A stretch of 58,665 nt of DNA from an uncultured Roseburia sp. (GTDB lineage Bacteria; Bacillota; Clostridia; Lachnospirales; Lachnospiraceae), in contig CAMSQM010000016.1 of the NCBI GenBank assembly GCA_947062675.1, forward strand, positions 1 to 58,665, read 5' to 3'. Positions 44,204 to 53,197 of this stretch are shown here, piece after piece (position 1 is the first letter of the stretch; each line of letters opens with the position of its first letter). The notes below the pieces were generated by a model that ran no database searches, was not told the origin of the DNA, and was given only the letters and a program-made list of their open reading frames with translations. Made by a program: the position numbers and the translations under genes.

Positions 44204-44251
44204 CGCCATACCGGAGAACCTTTCCCTTTGTTCCCTGATATGGCGGTTTTT
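44204..44251 (+). terminator. Terminator after the small coiled-coil gene
   Basis: CGCCATA (44204-44210) pairs with TATGGCG (44239-44245); the inner part pairs imperfectly. GTTTTTC follows. Confidence 0.75.
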
Positions 44252-44278
44252 CATGGAAACCACTATGCATGATTCCTG

Positions 44279-44965
44279 TCAGTAACAGAAGCTGTGTCCG
44301 CCGATCCTTTTGTCAAGACGCGGCGTCAGCGCTTTTGTCGAAAAATATATTGTATCATTTCTCAATATCCCTGTATTTCCGTTTAACACCTGTCTGATGG
44401 ACTGATATTCCTTGTCCGTCGGTTTTGCGATCCCCCTGTTTTTCCAGGAACTGAACTGAACCGGATTTCTCTGGCTCAGCACATCGTACAGCGTATCCGG
44501 GAACAGATCAGATGCCATCCGGTTAAAGACAACTTCCACCACGGCCTCCTGCCCCTCCACAGGCTCGCCGTTTGACTCCAGCCAGACGATTCTGGCCAGA
44601 AGTTCCATTTCCTCCTCTGTCAGTGTGATTCCCCAGCGGTTGCCCACCGGTTCTGCGCTCTTCCACGCTTCCGTGCTCTCTTCCTCTGTATGTGTTTTAT
44701 CCTTTCCCGCGATTACCTCGGCCTGCAGCATTTCCGCCGGCGACGCGACGCGGACAATCTCTCTCTTTTCAACAACTGTCTTTTCATCTGATTCTGTCGT
44801 AAATGAATACCCGGAAAGAACGCTGCTCACCCCCGCCGTCACTGTAGTATTCCGCTCCAGCTCCCGCTGTGGTTCTCCTGTGTCCTTTTCCTGAATGCTG
44901 GACGTCACAATCAGGCTCATACAAAATAACAACGTAACTGCCCCGTCCAATACTTTCTTGTTCAT
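44279..44965 (-). CDS. SleB-type cell wall hydrolase
   Basis: 228 residues. A short hydrophobic N-terminal segment (VTLLFCMSLIVTSS) acts as signal or anchor, then a linker. A Hydrolase_2 (SleB, PF07486) domain follows from about residue 110: ELLARIVWLESNGEPVEGQEAVVEVVFNR with the catalytic Glu, then a late SFCY. These are lytic transglycosylases of spore cortex or cell wall. GGAAAGGAG precedes the ATG. Fits a spore-former with Spo0A nearby. Confidence 0.88.
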   Translation of the reverse strand: MNKKVLDGAVTLLFCMSLIVTSSIQEKDTGEPQRELERNTTVTAGVSSVLSGYSFTTESDEKTVVEKREIVRVASPAEMLQAEVIAGKDKTHTEEESTEAWKSAEPVGNRWGITLTEEEMELLARIVWLESNGEPVEGQEAVVEVVFNRMASDLFPDTLYDVLSQRNPVQFSSWKNRGIAKPTDKEYQSIRQVLNGNTGILRNDTIYFSTKALTPRLDKRIGGHSFCY

Positions 44966-45045
44966 TTTGCTCCTTTCCTCAAGAATGATACATACACTTT
45001 AAAATGGTACGGAAAGCCCTGACAGCGACCGTCTCATTTGTCCTT

Positions 45046-45073
45046 ATCATACTAGATTCTAACCAAAAGTCAA
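45046..45073 (-). promoter_or_regulatory. Promoter of the SleB-type hydrolase gene
   Basis: Minus-strand -35 TTGACT (45068-45073), spacer 16, -10 TATGAT (45046-45051). Confidence 0.55.
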
Positions 45074-45200
45074 ATCTGCTATTCCCGGGACAGTCCGGAA
45101 TTTTTCCTGCTTTCTGCACACAGACAGGCCCTTTTTCCGCAGGTTTGTAGTGATAATTCCACAAATGACTTACATCTGGAAAAATAGAACTGGATTAGTC

Positions 45201-45232
45201 CACAAAAAAACACCCCGTAACAGGGTGTTTTT
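45201..45232 (-). terminator. Terminator of the sugar isomerase operon
   Basis: AAACACCC (45208-45215) pairs with GGGTGTTT (45223-45230). Seven T's follow on the minus strand, and TTTT also on the plus strand. Confidence 0.85.
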
Positions 45233-45262
45233 CATAGTTATTACGATTTTATTACAAAAATT

Positions 45263-46747
45263 TTACACAAATGGATTTTCTGACGGGTATGGAAGCGAAG
45301 CCGGCCTGTTATAATCCAGATCCTCCGCCGGAACGCCCAGATAGCGGAACACTTCATACAGTTCCCGCCCGTAATGCCCGAACGCCACCGCCCCGTGGTG
45401 CGGATAGTTCTTCTGTATCAGCACGTGGCGGTAAAAACGGCCCATTTCCCGAATCGCAAACACGCCGACCGACCCGAAAGAGCGCGTCGCCACCGGAAGC
45501 ACCTCCCCCTGTGCGACATAGGCGCGGAGTTTACAGTCCGCGGTCGACTGCAGACGGAAAAACGTGATGTCGCCGGGCATAATATCTCCCTCCAGTGTTC
45601 CGTTTGTGACTTCGACAGGGAGACTCCGCGCCATAATCATCTGGTATTTCATCTCACAGGACGAGAGTCTGGAGGAACAGGTATTGCCGCAGTGAAAGCC
45701 CATAAAGGTATCCGTGTGCTGATAGTCATAAATCCCCTGAATGGATTGCCGGTACATATCCTTCGGCACGGAATTATTGATATCGAGCAGTGTGACAGCG
45801 TCCTGACTGACGCAGGTTCCGATGAACTCACTGAGCGCACCATATATGTCCACCTCACAGGACACCGGAATCCCCCTTCCGGTCAGGCGGCTGTTGACAT
45901 AGCACGGCACAAAGCCAAACTGTGTCTGGAATGCCGGCCAGCATTTTCCGGCAATCGCCACACAGCTGCGGTATCCCCTGTGCTCCTTAGCCCAGTCGAG
46001 CAGCGTGAGTTCATACTGTGCGAGCTTTGCAAGAATCTCCGGTTTTTTATTTCCCGCCCCGAGCTCCGCTTCCATATCAGCGACAACTTCCGGAATCCTG
46101 GCGTCCTTCGCATGTTTCTGAAACGCTTCGAACAGATCCAGCTCAGAATTCTCCTCGATCTCTACCCCAAGGTTGTAAAGCTGCCAGATTGGCGCATTGC
46201 AGGCGAGAAAATTCAGGGGACGCGGTCCAAAAGAAATAATTTTCAGCCCGGCAAGTCCGGTCACCGCCCTTGCGATGGGCAGGAAATCATGAATCATATC
46301 CGCGCACTCCCCGGCGTCCCCCACCGGGTAAGGCGGAATATATGCGCCGACGCCGCGCAGTTTCAGATTATAGCTCGCATTGAGCATTCCGCAATAAGCG
46401 TCCCCGCGGCCCTGGAAGAGATTGTCCTGTGATTCTTCCGCGGCGGCGACAAACATCTTCGGCCCCTGGAAATGTTTTGCCAGCAGCGTCTCCGCGATCT
46501 CCGGCCCGAAATTGCCGAGATAGACGCAGAGCGCATTACAGCCAGCCGCCTGTATATCCTTAAGCGCCTCCACCATATGAAGCTCACTCTCCACTATGCA
46601 CACCGGACACTCATAGATATCCGCCGCATCATACTTTTCCCTGTAGGCGGCGACGAGCGCCTTTCTCCGGTTCACCGAAAGACTTTCCGGAAAACAGTCC
46701 CTGCTCACCGCCACAATGCCGACTTTCACTCTGGGAATATTATTCAT
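45263..46747 (-). CDS. L-fucose/L-arabinose isomerase family protein
   Basis: 494 residues of the sugar isomerase family COG2407. KVGIVAVSRDCFPESL near the N-terminus and the late FGHYGRELYEVFRYLGV fit. It probably interconverts an aldose and a ketose; the sugar is not determined by sequence (fucose, arabinose or a related pentose). ATG 46747 was chosen because GAGG is 6 bases upstream; ATG 46759 overlaps that site. It follows a xylulokinase-type gene, giving an isomerase-kinase pair. Confidence 0.85.
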   Translation of the reverse strand: MNNIPRVKVGIVAVSRDCFPESLSVNRRKALVAAYREKYDAADIYECPVCIVESELHMVEALKDIQAAGCNALCVYLGNFGPEIAETLLAKHFQGPKMFVAAAEESQDNLFQGRGDAYCGMLNASYNLKLRGVGAYIPPYPVGDAGECADMIHDFLPIARAVTGLAGLKIISFGPRPLNFLACNAPIWQLYNLGVEIEENSELDLFEAFQKHAKDARIPEVVADMEAELGAGNKKPEILAKLAQYELTLLDWAKEHRGYRSCVAIAGKCWPAFQTQFGFVPCYVNSRLTGRGIPVSCEVDIYGALSEFIGTCVSQDAVTLLDINNSVPKDMYRQSIQGIYDYQHTDTFMGFHCGNTCSSRLSSCEMKYQMIMARSLPVEVTNGTLEGDIMPGDITFFRLQSTADCKLRAYVAQGEVLPVATRSFGSVGVFAIREMGRFYRHVLIQKNYPHHGAVAFGHYGRELYEVFRYLGVPAEDLDYNRPASLPYPSENPFV

Positions 46748-46876
46748 ATTATACCTCATTTCTGCTCTGCTTTTTATTTCTGGTCACATTTATATTTTTC
46801 AGGCCAATGCCTTTCAGCCCCTGCCCTGCCGGCTCCGCGGGCATGCCGACGGCAATCCGGACCTGAAACGCACTTC

Positions 46877-48346
46877 TCACTTCAGGTCTGCAAACAGTTT
46901 CCTGCAGGCCGGATAGATTCTGACAAACTGCGCATATTTCTGCTCATATTTATCTGCCAGCGCAGGCTCCGGCTCCACAGTGCCGGTGATTTTTACAATA
47001 TGCTCCGCCGCGGCCTCCACACTCTCATATTCCCCGCAGGCCACCGCCGCAAGCATCGCGCCCCCCAGGGCCGGCCCCTCTTCTGTCCCCGGAATATCAA
47101 CCGGTATGTTCAGAACATTCGCAATGATTGTCCTCCACAGCGGACTTCTGGCGCCACCTCCGCAGATTCCGGTGCGCGTAACCGGAATACCGAGAGACTT
47201 TGCGATCTCAAATGAATCCCTCAGCGCAAACGCCACCCCTTCCAGCACCGCCTGCGTCATTTCCTCTCGGCTGGTGTCCATCGTCATCCCGATAAACACC
47301 GCCCTCGCATCCGGGTCGTTGTGCGGGGACCGCTCTCCCATCAGATACGGCAGATAAAACACATGATTCTCCCCCGGCTTTGTGATCTTCTCCTGCTCTT
47401 TCACATAGTCATCCGTCCCGAGAATCTCATCCATCCACCATTTATTGCAGGACGCCGCGGACAGCATACAGCCCATCAGATGATAGGCCCCGTTTGCGTC
47501 GCAGAATGAGTGAAGCGCATTGTTCCTGTCCACTCCGAATTTTGCGGAGGAGATAAAAATCGTGCCGCTGGTCCCAAGGGAAATATTGCAGCGCGCGTCG
47601 CCGACCGTTCCGGTCGCCACCGCAGCAGCCGCGTTATCCCCGGCTCCCGCTGCCACTTTCACCGTCTCCGGGATCCCCAGCTTTCGCGCAATCTCTGGAA
47701 GGACCGTGCCGACACACGCATAACTCTCAAAAATCTCCGGCAGCTGCTCCGCACAGATATGGCAGATCTCACACATTTCCTCTGACCAGCAGCGGTTTTT
47801 CACATCCAGAAGCAGCATGCCCGAGGCGTCCGAGACGTCTGTACAGTGCACGCCCGTCAGCCGGTAGGCCAGATAATCTTTCGGCAGCATGATTTTTGCA
47901 ATCCGCGCAAAATTCTCCGGCTCATTGCGGCGCACCCACAAAAGCTTCGGGGCCGTAAATCCGGCAAAGGCGATATTTGCCGTATATTCCGACAGCCGTT
48001 CTTTTCCAATTGTATGGTTCAGGTAATCACATTCCTCCGCGGCCCTGCCGTCATTCCACAATATCGCCGGGCGGATCACCGCATCCGTGTTATCCAGAAT
48101 CACAAGCCCGTGCATCTGCCCGCCAAAACTGATTCCCGCCACCCGGCTTTTATCCGCCCCGCACAGCAGCTCCTCCAGCCCTTCCATGGTCTTTGCATAC
48201 CAGTCCGCCGGATCCTGCTCCGACCAGCCCGGCTGCGGAAAATACAGCGGATATTCCCTGGAGACAATATTTTTTACCGTCCCGTCGCCCTCCATCAGAA
48301 GAAGCCTGACCGCGGAAGTACCCAGATCAATTCCTATGTACAGCAT
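46877..48346 (-). CDS. xylB: FGGY-family sugar kinase, xylulokinase type
   Basis: 489 residues. GIDLGTSAVRLLLM is the N-terminal phosphate loop, QPGWSEQDPADWY and the GGQMHGLVILD segment match xylulokinases, and GGGARSPLWRTIIANVL is the second FGGY signature. It phosphorylates a ketose, probably xylulose or the product of the adjoining isomerase. AAGGAG precedes the ATG. First gene of the operon, divergent from a LacI-type regulator. Confidence 0.88.
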   Translation of the reverse strand: MLYIGIDLGTSAVRLLLMEGDGTVKNIVSREYPLYFPQPGWSEQDPADWYAKTMEGLEELLCGADKSRVAGISFGGQMHGLVILDNTDAVIRPAILWNDGRAAEECDYLNHTIGKERLSEYTANIAFAGFTAPKLLWVRRNEPENFARIAKIMLPKDYLAYRLTGVHCTDVSDASGMLLLDVKNRCWSEEMCEICHICAEQLPEIFESYACVGTVLPEIARKLGIPETVKVAAGAGDNAAAAVATGTVGDARCNISLGTSGTIFISSAKFGVDRNNALHSFCDANGAYHLMGCMLSAASCNKWWMDEILGTDDYVKEQEKITKPGENHVFYLPYLMGERSPHNDPDARAVFIGMTMDTSREEMTQAVLEGVAFALRDSFEIAKSLGIPVTRTGICGGGARSPLWRTIIANVLNIPVDIPGTEEGPALGGAMLAAVACGEYESVEAAAEHIVKITGTVEPEPALADKYEQKYAQFVRIYPACRKLFADLK

Positions 48347-48395
48347 CCTTTTCTCCTTAATTGATGAAACTGTTCCGCCGTTTTATTTCCGGTCA

Positions 48396-48411
48396 GCGTG
48401 CACGTGCACGC
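48396..48411. promoter_or_regulatory. Perfect 16-base palindrome, candidate LacI-type operator
   Basis: GCGTGCACGTGCACGC has the central CG typical of LacI-family operators. It lies about 45-60 bases downstream of the xylB -10, inside the untranslated leader, so the regulator encoded opposite could block transcription there. Confidence 0.5.
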
Positions 48412-48454
48412 AAATCTGAAAAATAAAAAGCGCCTTCCTTTTGTCACCGTTTTT

Positions 48455-48483
48455 ATCATACACCCCGCCTGTACCGTGTGCAA
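48455..48483 (-). promoter_or_regulatory. Promoter of the kinase-isomerase operon
   Basis: Minus-strand -35 TTGCAC (48478-48483), spacer 17, -10 TATGAT (48455-48460). The remaining part of the 305-base divergent gap contains TTGACT (about 48580) as a possible -35 for the LacI gene, without a clear -10. Confidence 0.6.
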
Positions 48484-48651
48484 TGTGCTATTTTCACAGT
48501 TTTTCCAGACCCTTTTCAGTTACTTTTCACATCCGCTTACGGACGTTCCAGTCTGACGACAGCTGACGATGCGCGTAATTGACTTTTTCCCTGTGGTATG
48601 TTTCAATAACATTATATCAGACGCATATCACAACCGAAAAAGGAGCACTGC

Positions 48652-49671
48652 ATGGCAACAATGAAGGATATCGCAAAACTCTCCGGCGTCTCGCGCGGAA
48701 CCGTGGACCGCGTATTAAATCATCGCGGCGTCGTCAGCCCGGACACCCGCAAAAAAGTCCTGGAAATCGCAAAACTGCTCGACTATCACCCTAACCGCGC
48801 CGGCATCGCGCTCGCCGCGCAGAAAAAAAAGCTAAAAACCGGCGTACTGCTCTCCGGCCCCGGCAATCCTTTTTTTGACGAGGTCATGGACGGGCTGAAT
48901 CACAGGCTGGCCGAGCTCTCCATCTACGGCTGCTCCGTCGTGGAAAAGCGCATTCCGTTCGATCCGTCCCTGCAGCTGGAGGCAATGGACGAACTTCTGC
49001 GCCAGAACATTCACGGCCTGATTCTCTCCCCCTGCAACGACGCAGCCGTGCGCACAAAAATCAACGCCCTCCGCGAAAGCGGCATTCCCTGTGTCACGGT
49101 AAACACGGATCTGCCGGATTCCGGGCGGATTGCCTACGTCGGCAGCGATTATTACAGGTGCGGGCAGACGGCGGCGGGACTCCTGAACCTGATCACAGGG
49201 GGACGCGCAGTCGTCGGCATCGTCACCGGTTCCCACAGGGTCCTCTGCCATGAGGAGCGCATCAACGGATTCACGGATTATCTCAGAAATAAGTGTCCCG
49301 GCATTCATGTTTCGGACATTATCGAGAACGACGATGATGACGACAAAAGCTACAGGCTTTTGTCCGCCCTGCTGAAGCGCCGCGCGGACATTTCGGCCCT
49401 CTACTTTACCGCGGCGGGAGTCCACGGCGGCTGCCGCGCCATCTTAAACGCCTCCTTAACCTGCGCCCCGAAGGTGGTCACTTTTGACGCCGTGCCCTCG
49501 ACGCGCCGGATGATTGAGTGCGGCGTCATCTCCGCCACCATCTGCCAGCAGCCCCGCGAACAGGGCGCCCGCTCGCTCTCCATCCTGACAGACTATCTGC
49601 TGACCGGAAAGCTTCCGGAACAGACGCTTCACCACATGGATCTCTCCATCAGAATCCGGGAAAACCTGTAG
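48652..49671 (+). CDS. LacI-family transcriptional regulator
   Basis: 339 residues. The N-terminal helix-turn-helix MKDIAKLSGVSRGTVDRVLN is followed by a type 1 periplasmic-binding ligand domain (about 60-339). GTVDRV instead of the usual ATVSRV is typical of the sugar-responsive subset. AAAGGAG precedes the ATG. It probably controls the divergent kinase-isomerase operon. Confidence 0.92.
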   Translation: MATMKDIAKLSGVSRGTVDRVLNHRGVVSPDTRKKVLEIAKLLDYHPNRAGIALAAQKKKLKTGVLLSGPGNPFFDEVMDGLNHRLAELSIYGCSVVEKRIPFDPSLQLEAMDELLRQNIHGLILSPCNDAAVRTKINALRESGIPCVTVNTDLPDSGRIAYVGSDYYRCGQTAAGLLNLITGGRAVVGIVTGSHRVLCHEERINGFTDYLRNKCPGIHVSDIIENDDDDDKSYRLLSALLKRRADISALYFTAAGVHGGCRAILNASLTCAPKVVTFDAVPSTRRMIECGVISATICQQPREQGARSLSILTDYLLTGKLPEQTLHHMDLSIRIRENL

Positions 49672-49690
49672 CCTTCCCGGATTCCCGGCC

Positions 49691-49840
49691 GGCCACCGTC
49701 ACCCCTTTTTTCTGCGCACCGCCGCGCTGCACGGAGGGCGGACCACCGTCACCCCTTTTTTCTGCGCACCGCCGCGCTGCACGGAAGGATGACCACCGTC
49801 ACCCCTTTTTTCTGCACACCGCCGCGCTGCACGGAGGCAC
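49691..49840. repeat. Three tandem 50 bp repeats at the 3' end of the GH13 gene
   Basis: Units at about 49691-49740, 49741-49790 and 49791-49840 share CACCGTCACCCCTTTTTT and CGCACCGCCGCGCTGCACGG with one to three differences. The third unit contains the stop codon and last codons of the glycoside hydrolase gene; the others lie beyond it. Each unit has AAAAAAGGGG on the minus strand. Confidence 0.9.
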
Positions 49841-51367
49841 GCGCAGCTGACCGTCCTTCCACGTCAGCTCCTCCCTGCGCGCCCTGCTGCCACAGAAATA
49901 CAGAATCTCCCCGGGCTCCTCCGCCAGCGGACATGCACCGGCCCTGTCCGCCGGATTGAGAATCACCAGAAGGCTTTCCTCCGCGCTCCGGCGTTCATAG
50001 AGAAACGGGTACGCATTCTGTTCCGCATAGAGAAACCGGATATCCCCTCCGCTTAAAAGCGCAGGATGACTCTGCCGCAGTTTTGTCAGCTCTTTCACCA
50101 CATGAAACAGCGAGCCCGGATCACTCTTTTCTGATTCCACGGTGGGACGCGCGGGGTCCGGATCGACAGGAAGATACAGCCGTTCCTTCGGCGCCGCGGA
50201 AAAGCCTGCGTTTACCGTATTCTCCCACTGCATCGGCGTCCTGGAACCGGTCCGCTCATAGCCGCCCTCCCTGGATGTCAGACCGTCCAGATAGCGCATT
50301 CCGATCTCGTCCCCGTAATACACAAACGGACACCCCGGCATCGTCAGCAGAAATACAAAAGCCAGCTTCATTTCCTCCTCATCCAGCGTATCGCGGAGGC
50401 GTTTCATATCATGATTGCCCGACGGAATGCACAACAGACCTTTCCCCTCCGCACTGCGGTAATGTTCCTCGTACGTCCGCGCGAACGCGCTGATATCGCC
50501 CGTCCCTTTCCTCGAAAAATATGGCTGCTCCCGGAACAGGGACATATAGTGAGTGGGGCCGTTGTGCAGAAGAAAGTCCATGTGAAATCCCGCCTCAATC
50601 GCCTCCTTCGGATCCCCCCACTCGGAAACCAGTACCGCCTCCGGATAGTGCGTGTCCAGAAACCGGCGCACTTTCTGCCAGAGACGCTTTGTACAGCAGT
50701 GCCCCGGATCTGCTTTCACAAGACTTGCCGCCATATCCACGCGGAAACCGTCACACCCCAGCTCCAGCCAGAACGACATGATATCCTCGAGAAGGCGCCT
50801 CCCCTCCTCCGCCTCCGGGGAATCTGCCGCAGACTGCCACGGCTTTGTCACATTTCCGAACCCGTAATTCAGCGCCGGCTGCGTGCTGAAACAGTTCACC
50901 GCCACAGCCCCGTCGCGGTCCGCCATTCCCCGGAGCCACCCGCAGACCCCGCTGATGTCTCCCGTGTCCTCCATCACACTGTCCGTCCAGATAAAACGCT
51001 TTGTGTAAGCATTCTGCTCCGGACGGCAGGACGCCTTAAACCACGGGGATTCCAGGGAAGTATGCCCTGCCACCAGATCCAGAAGAATGTGCATGCCGCG
51101 GCGGTGAACTTCCTCAAACAGCTCTCTGAGCTCCTCATTGGTCCCGTAGCGCGGCGCCGCCTGATAAAAATCCGTCACGTCATAGCCCGCGTCATAAAAC
51201 GGGGATTCAAAACAGGGATTCATCCAGATGGCATTACATCCCAGATCCCGGATATAATCCAGCCTTCTCATAATCCCCCTGAAATCCCCGATCCCGTCCC
51301 CGTTGGAGTCCTGGAAGGACTGGGGGTAAATCTCATAAAAAATTGCATTGTCAAGCCACTCTGCCAT
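49799..51367 (-). CDS. GH13 alpha-glucosidase/amylase family enzyme
   Basis: 522 residues. A family 13 barrel: YEIYPQSFQDSNGDGIGDF at the N-terminus, nucleophile Asp in GFRVDMAASL, acid/base Glu in VLVSEWGD, and the third Asp in SGNHD. It resembles oligo-1,6-glucosidase or trehalose/sucrose-cleaving relatives; the exact substrate is open. No signal peptide, so cytosolic. ATG 51367 was chosen for GGAGG upstream and the family start; the open frame extends 72 codons further. Its 3' end lies inside a 50 bp tandem repeat. Confidence 0.92.
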   Translation of the reverse strand: MAEWLDNAIFYEIYPQSFQDSNGDGIGDFRGIMRRLDYIRDLGCNAIWMNPCFESPFYDAGYDVTDFYQAAPRYGTNEELRELFEEVHRRGMHILLDLVAGHTSLESPWFKASCRPEQNAYTKRFIWTDSVMEDTGDISGVCGWLRGMADRDGAVAVNCFSTQPALNYGFGNVTKPWQSAADSPEAEEGRRLLEDIMSFWLELGCDGFRVDMAASLVKADPGHCCTKRLWQKVRRFLDTHYPEAVLVSEWGDPKEAIEAGFHMDFLLHNGPTHYMSLFREQPYFSRKGTGDISAFARTYEEHYRSAEGKGLLCIPSGNHDMKRLRDTLDEEEMKLAFVFLLTMPGCPFVYYGDEIGMRYLDGLTSREGGYERTGSRTPMQWENTVNAGFSAAPKERLYLPVDPDPARPTVESEKSDPGSLFHVVKELTKLRQSHPALLSGGDIRFLYAEQNAYPFLYERRSAEESLLVILNPADRAGACPLAEEPGEILYFCGSRARREELTWKDGQLRVPPCSAAVCRKKG

Positions 51368-51545
51368 ATGCTCGCCCTCCTGAATGTATTTACCGAAAGT
51401 ATAGCGCCCTGCGCCCTGCGGGTCAATAAAAAAGTCAGGAATCCCAGACTTCCACTGCACGGGCCTGCGCATAAAAAATGCCCGCCCCGTTTTCACAGGA
51501 CAGGCACGAACACCCCTGAAGCAGAACAGATGATTCCTCTTCTGC

Positions 51546-52103
51546 CTACACGCGCGACAGATACTCTCCCGTCCGCGTATCAATCTTGATCACATCACCC
51601 TGCTCCACAAACAGCGGAACATACACCGTCGCTCCGGTCTCCACAATCGCCGGCTTGGTCGCTCCGGTCGCCGTATCACCCTTAAAGCCCGGCTCCGTCT
51701 CCGTGATCTCCAGCTCCACAAACAGCGGCGGCTCAACCGCAAACACACTTCCGTTGTGCGAACACATCTTAACCATCTCGTTCTCTTTTACGAACTTGAG
51801 CGCATCGCCGATGTCCTCGTTCGAGAGCGCGATCTGATCGTATGTCTCAACATCCATAAAATAGAACAGATCCCCGTCTGCGTACAGATACTGGTAATCC
51901 TTCCTGTCGATATGTGCCTGCGGGCACTTCTCGGTCGGCCGGAACGTCTTCTCCACAACACCGCCGTTCTTGATATTTTTTAATTTTGTTCTGACAAACG
52001 CTGCGCCTTTTCCCGGTTTCACGTGCTGGAATTCAATGATCTGGTAAACATTACTCTCTAACTCGATGGTAATCCCATTTCTGAAATCTCCTGCTGAAAT
52101 CAT
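51546..52103 (-). CDS. efp: Elongation factor P
   Basis: 185 residues. It rescues ribosomes stalled at polyproline. Three beta-barrel domains; the loop [10 protein letters not shown] carries the Lys at the site modified in some bacteria. AAGGAGG precedes ATG 52103; the open frame extends further without a site. Same direction as its neighbours but spaced by more than 100 bases on each side. Confidence 0.97.
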   Translation of the reverse strand: MISAGDFRNGITIELESNVYQIIEFQHVKPGKGAAFVRTKLKNIKNGGVVEKTFRPTEKCPQAHIDRKDYQYLYADGDLFYFMDVETYDQIALSNEDIGDALKFVKENEMVKMCSHNGSVFAVEPPLFVELEITETEPGFKGDTATGATKPAIVETGATVYVPLFVEQGDVIKIDTRTGEYLSRV

Positions 52104-52220
52104 GTCAATTTCCTCCTTAAAAATACGCCCGGATTCCGGACCCTGTGATTTCTCTATTCTATAATAAGAGCCTGTACTTTTCAAGCTTTTTTTCTGTAAT
52201 GCGACATCATCCTTCTTTTG

Positions 52221-52664
52221 TTACTCTTTTTCCTCCAGCTCCCGGATCATGTCAATGCGCCTCTGATGCTTTCCTCCCAGAAACTCCGCGTCCAGATACG
52301 CCTTCACAATGTCACGCGCGAGTTCTCCTCCCACAATCCGCGCGCCGAACGCCAGAATATTGGCATTATTATGTTCCCTGACCAGGCGTGCCGTGGCACA
52401 GTCGGAGCAGACAGCGGCGCGGATGCCTTTTATCTTATTCGCCGCAATTGAGATGCCGACGCCTGTGCCACAGATCAGCACGCCGCAGTCCGCCTCACCG
52501 GATGCGACGGCGCGCGCCACTTTCTCACCGTATTCCGGGTAATCGCAGCTCTCCTCTGTGTCCGTCCCGTAATCAGTCACCTCATGGTTCAGGCTGCGGA
52601 TATATTCCATGATGTCAAACTTCATGGCAACTGCCGCATGGTCATTTCCGATCGCTATTTTCAT
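52221..52664 (-). CDS. rpiB: Ribose-5-phosphate isomerase B
   Basis: 147 residues of the RpiB/LacAB family. GNDHAAVAMK at the N-terminus, the catalytic Cys and loop in CGTGVGISIAANK, and NANILAFGARIVG. It interconverts ribose-5-phosphate and ribulose-5-phosphate. ATG 52664 has GAGG upstream and overlaps the YqeG-type gene's end by 23 bases. Confidence 0.95.
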   Translation of the reverse strand: MKIAIGNDHAAVAMKFDIMEYIRSLNHEVTDYGTDTEESCDYPEYGEKVARAVASGEADCGVLICGTGVGISIAANKIKGIRAAVCSDCATARLVREHNNANILAFGARIVGGELARDIVKAYLDAEFLGGKHQRRIDMIRELEEKE

Positions 52665-53175
52665 GCTTTTCCTCACTTCTGTGCTGTTTTTTTCTGTAAA
52701 AATATAACACAATTTTTTCAAAATACCGCTTGATCACAATCTGAATCTCTTCTTTCGGATGCAGCGGCTTTACGAGAATCGTGCGGATTCCAAGGCGGTT
52801 TGCCCCGTATACATCGGTAAAAATCTGATCTCCGACAAAAATCGTATCCTTCCGGCTGCTCCCCATCCGCTCCATCGCCTTCCGGTACCCCGCCGGCCCC
52901 GGCTTTCCGGCCCTGTGAATATATCCGGCGTCCACCGCCTCCGCAAACATCTTCACTCTCGGTTCTTTATTGTTTGAGAGAAGCGTGCAGCGGTAACCGA
53001 GCTCCCTCAGACGCAGAAACAATGCGCACGCGCGCGCATCGGCAGGAGCCCCGTGCGGCACCAGGGTATTATCAATATCAAAAATAACTGCCCGGTATCC
53101 CTCATCATAGAGCGCCTCGAACGGGATCTCGTAGGTGGAATCCAGATATTCTCCAGGGTAAAATATATTCAGCAT
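52642..53175 (-). CDS. YqeG-family HAD phosphatase
   Basis: 177 residues. HAD motif I is FDIDNTLVPHG, motif II LLSNNKEPR, and the late VGDQIFTDVYGANRLG is motif IV. YqeG relatives dephosphorylate phosphatidylglycerophosphate-like or unknown substrates. It overlaps rpiB and lies 22 bases after the isochorismatase-family gene. Confidence 0.92.
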   Translation of the reverse strand: MLNIFYPGEYLDSTYEIPFEALYDEGYRAVIFDIDNTLVPHGAPADARACALFLRLRELGYRCTLLSNNKEPRVKMFAEAVDAGYIHRAGKPGPAGYRKAMERMGSSRKDTIFVGDQIFTDVYGANRLGIRTILVKPLHPKEEIQIVIKRYFEKIVLYFYRKKQHRSEEKHENSDRK

Positions 53176-53197
53176 AAGATTCCCTTCTTCTGTCGCA

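Noticed and set aside
45374..46432. 352-codon plus-strand frame
   Set aside because: Antisense to the sugar isomerase gene; no start signals.
48396..48411. Palindrome as a catabolite-response (cre) site
   Set aside because: It lacks the TGNAANCG core of cre sites; a specific LacI-type operator fits better.
50411..51589. 392-codon plus-strand frame
   Set aside because: Antisense to the GH13 gene with all catalytic motifs on the other strand.
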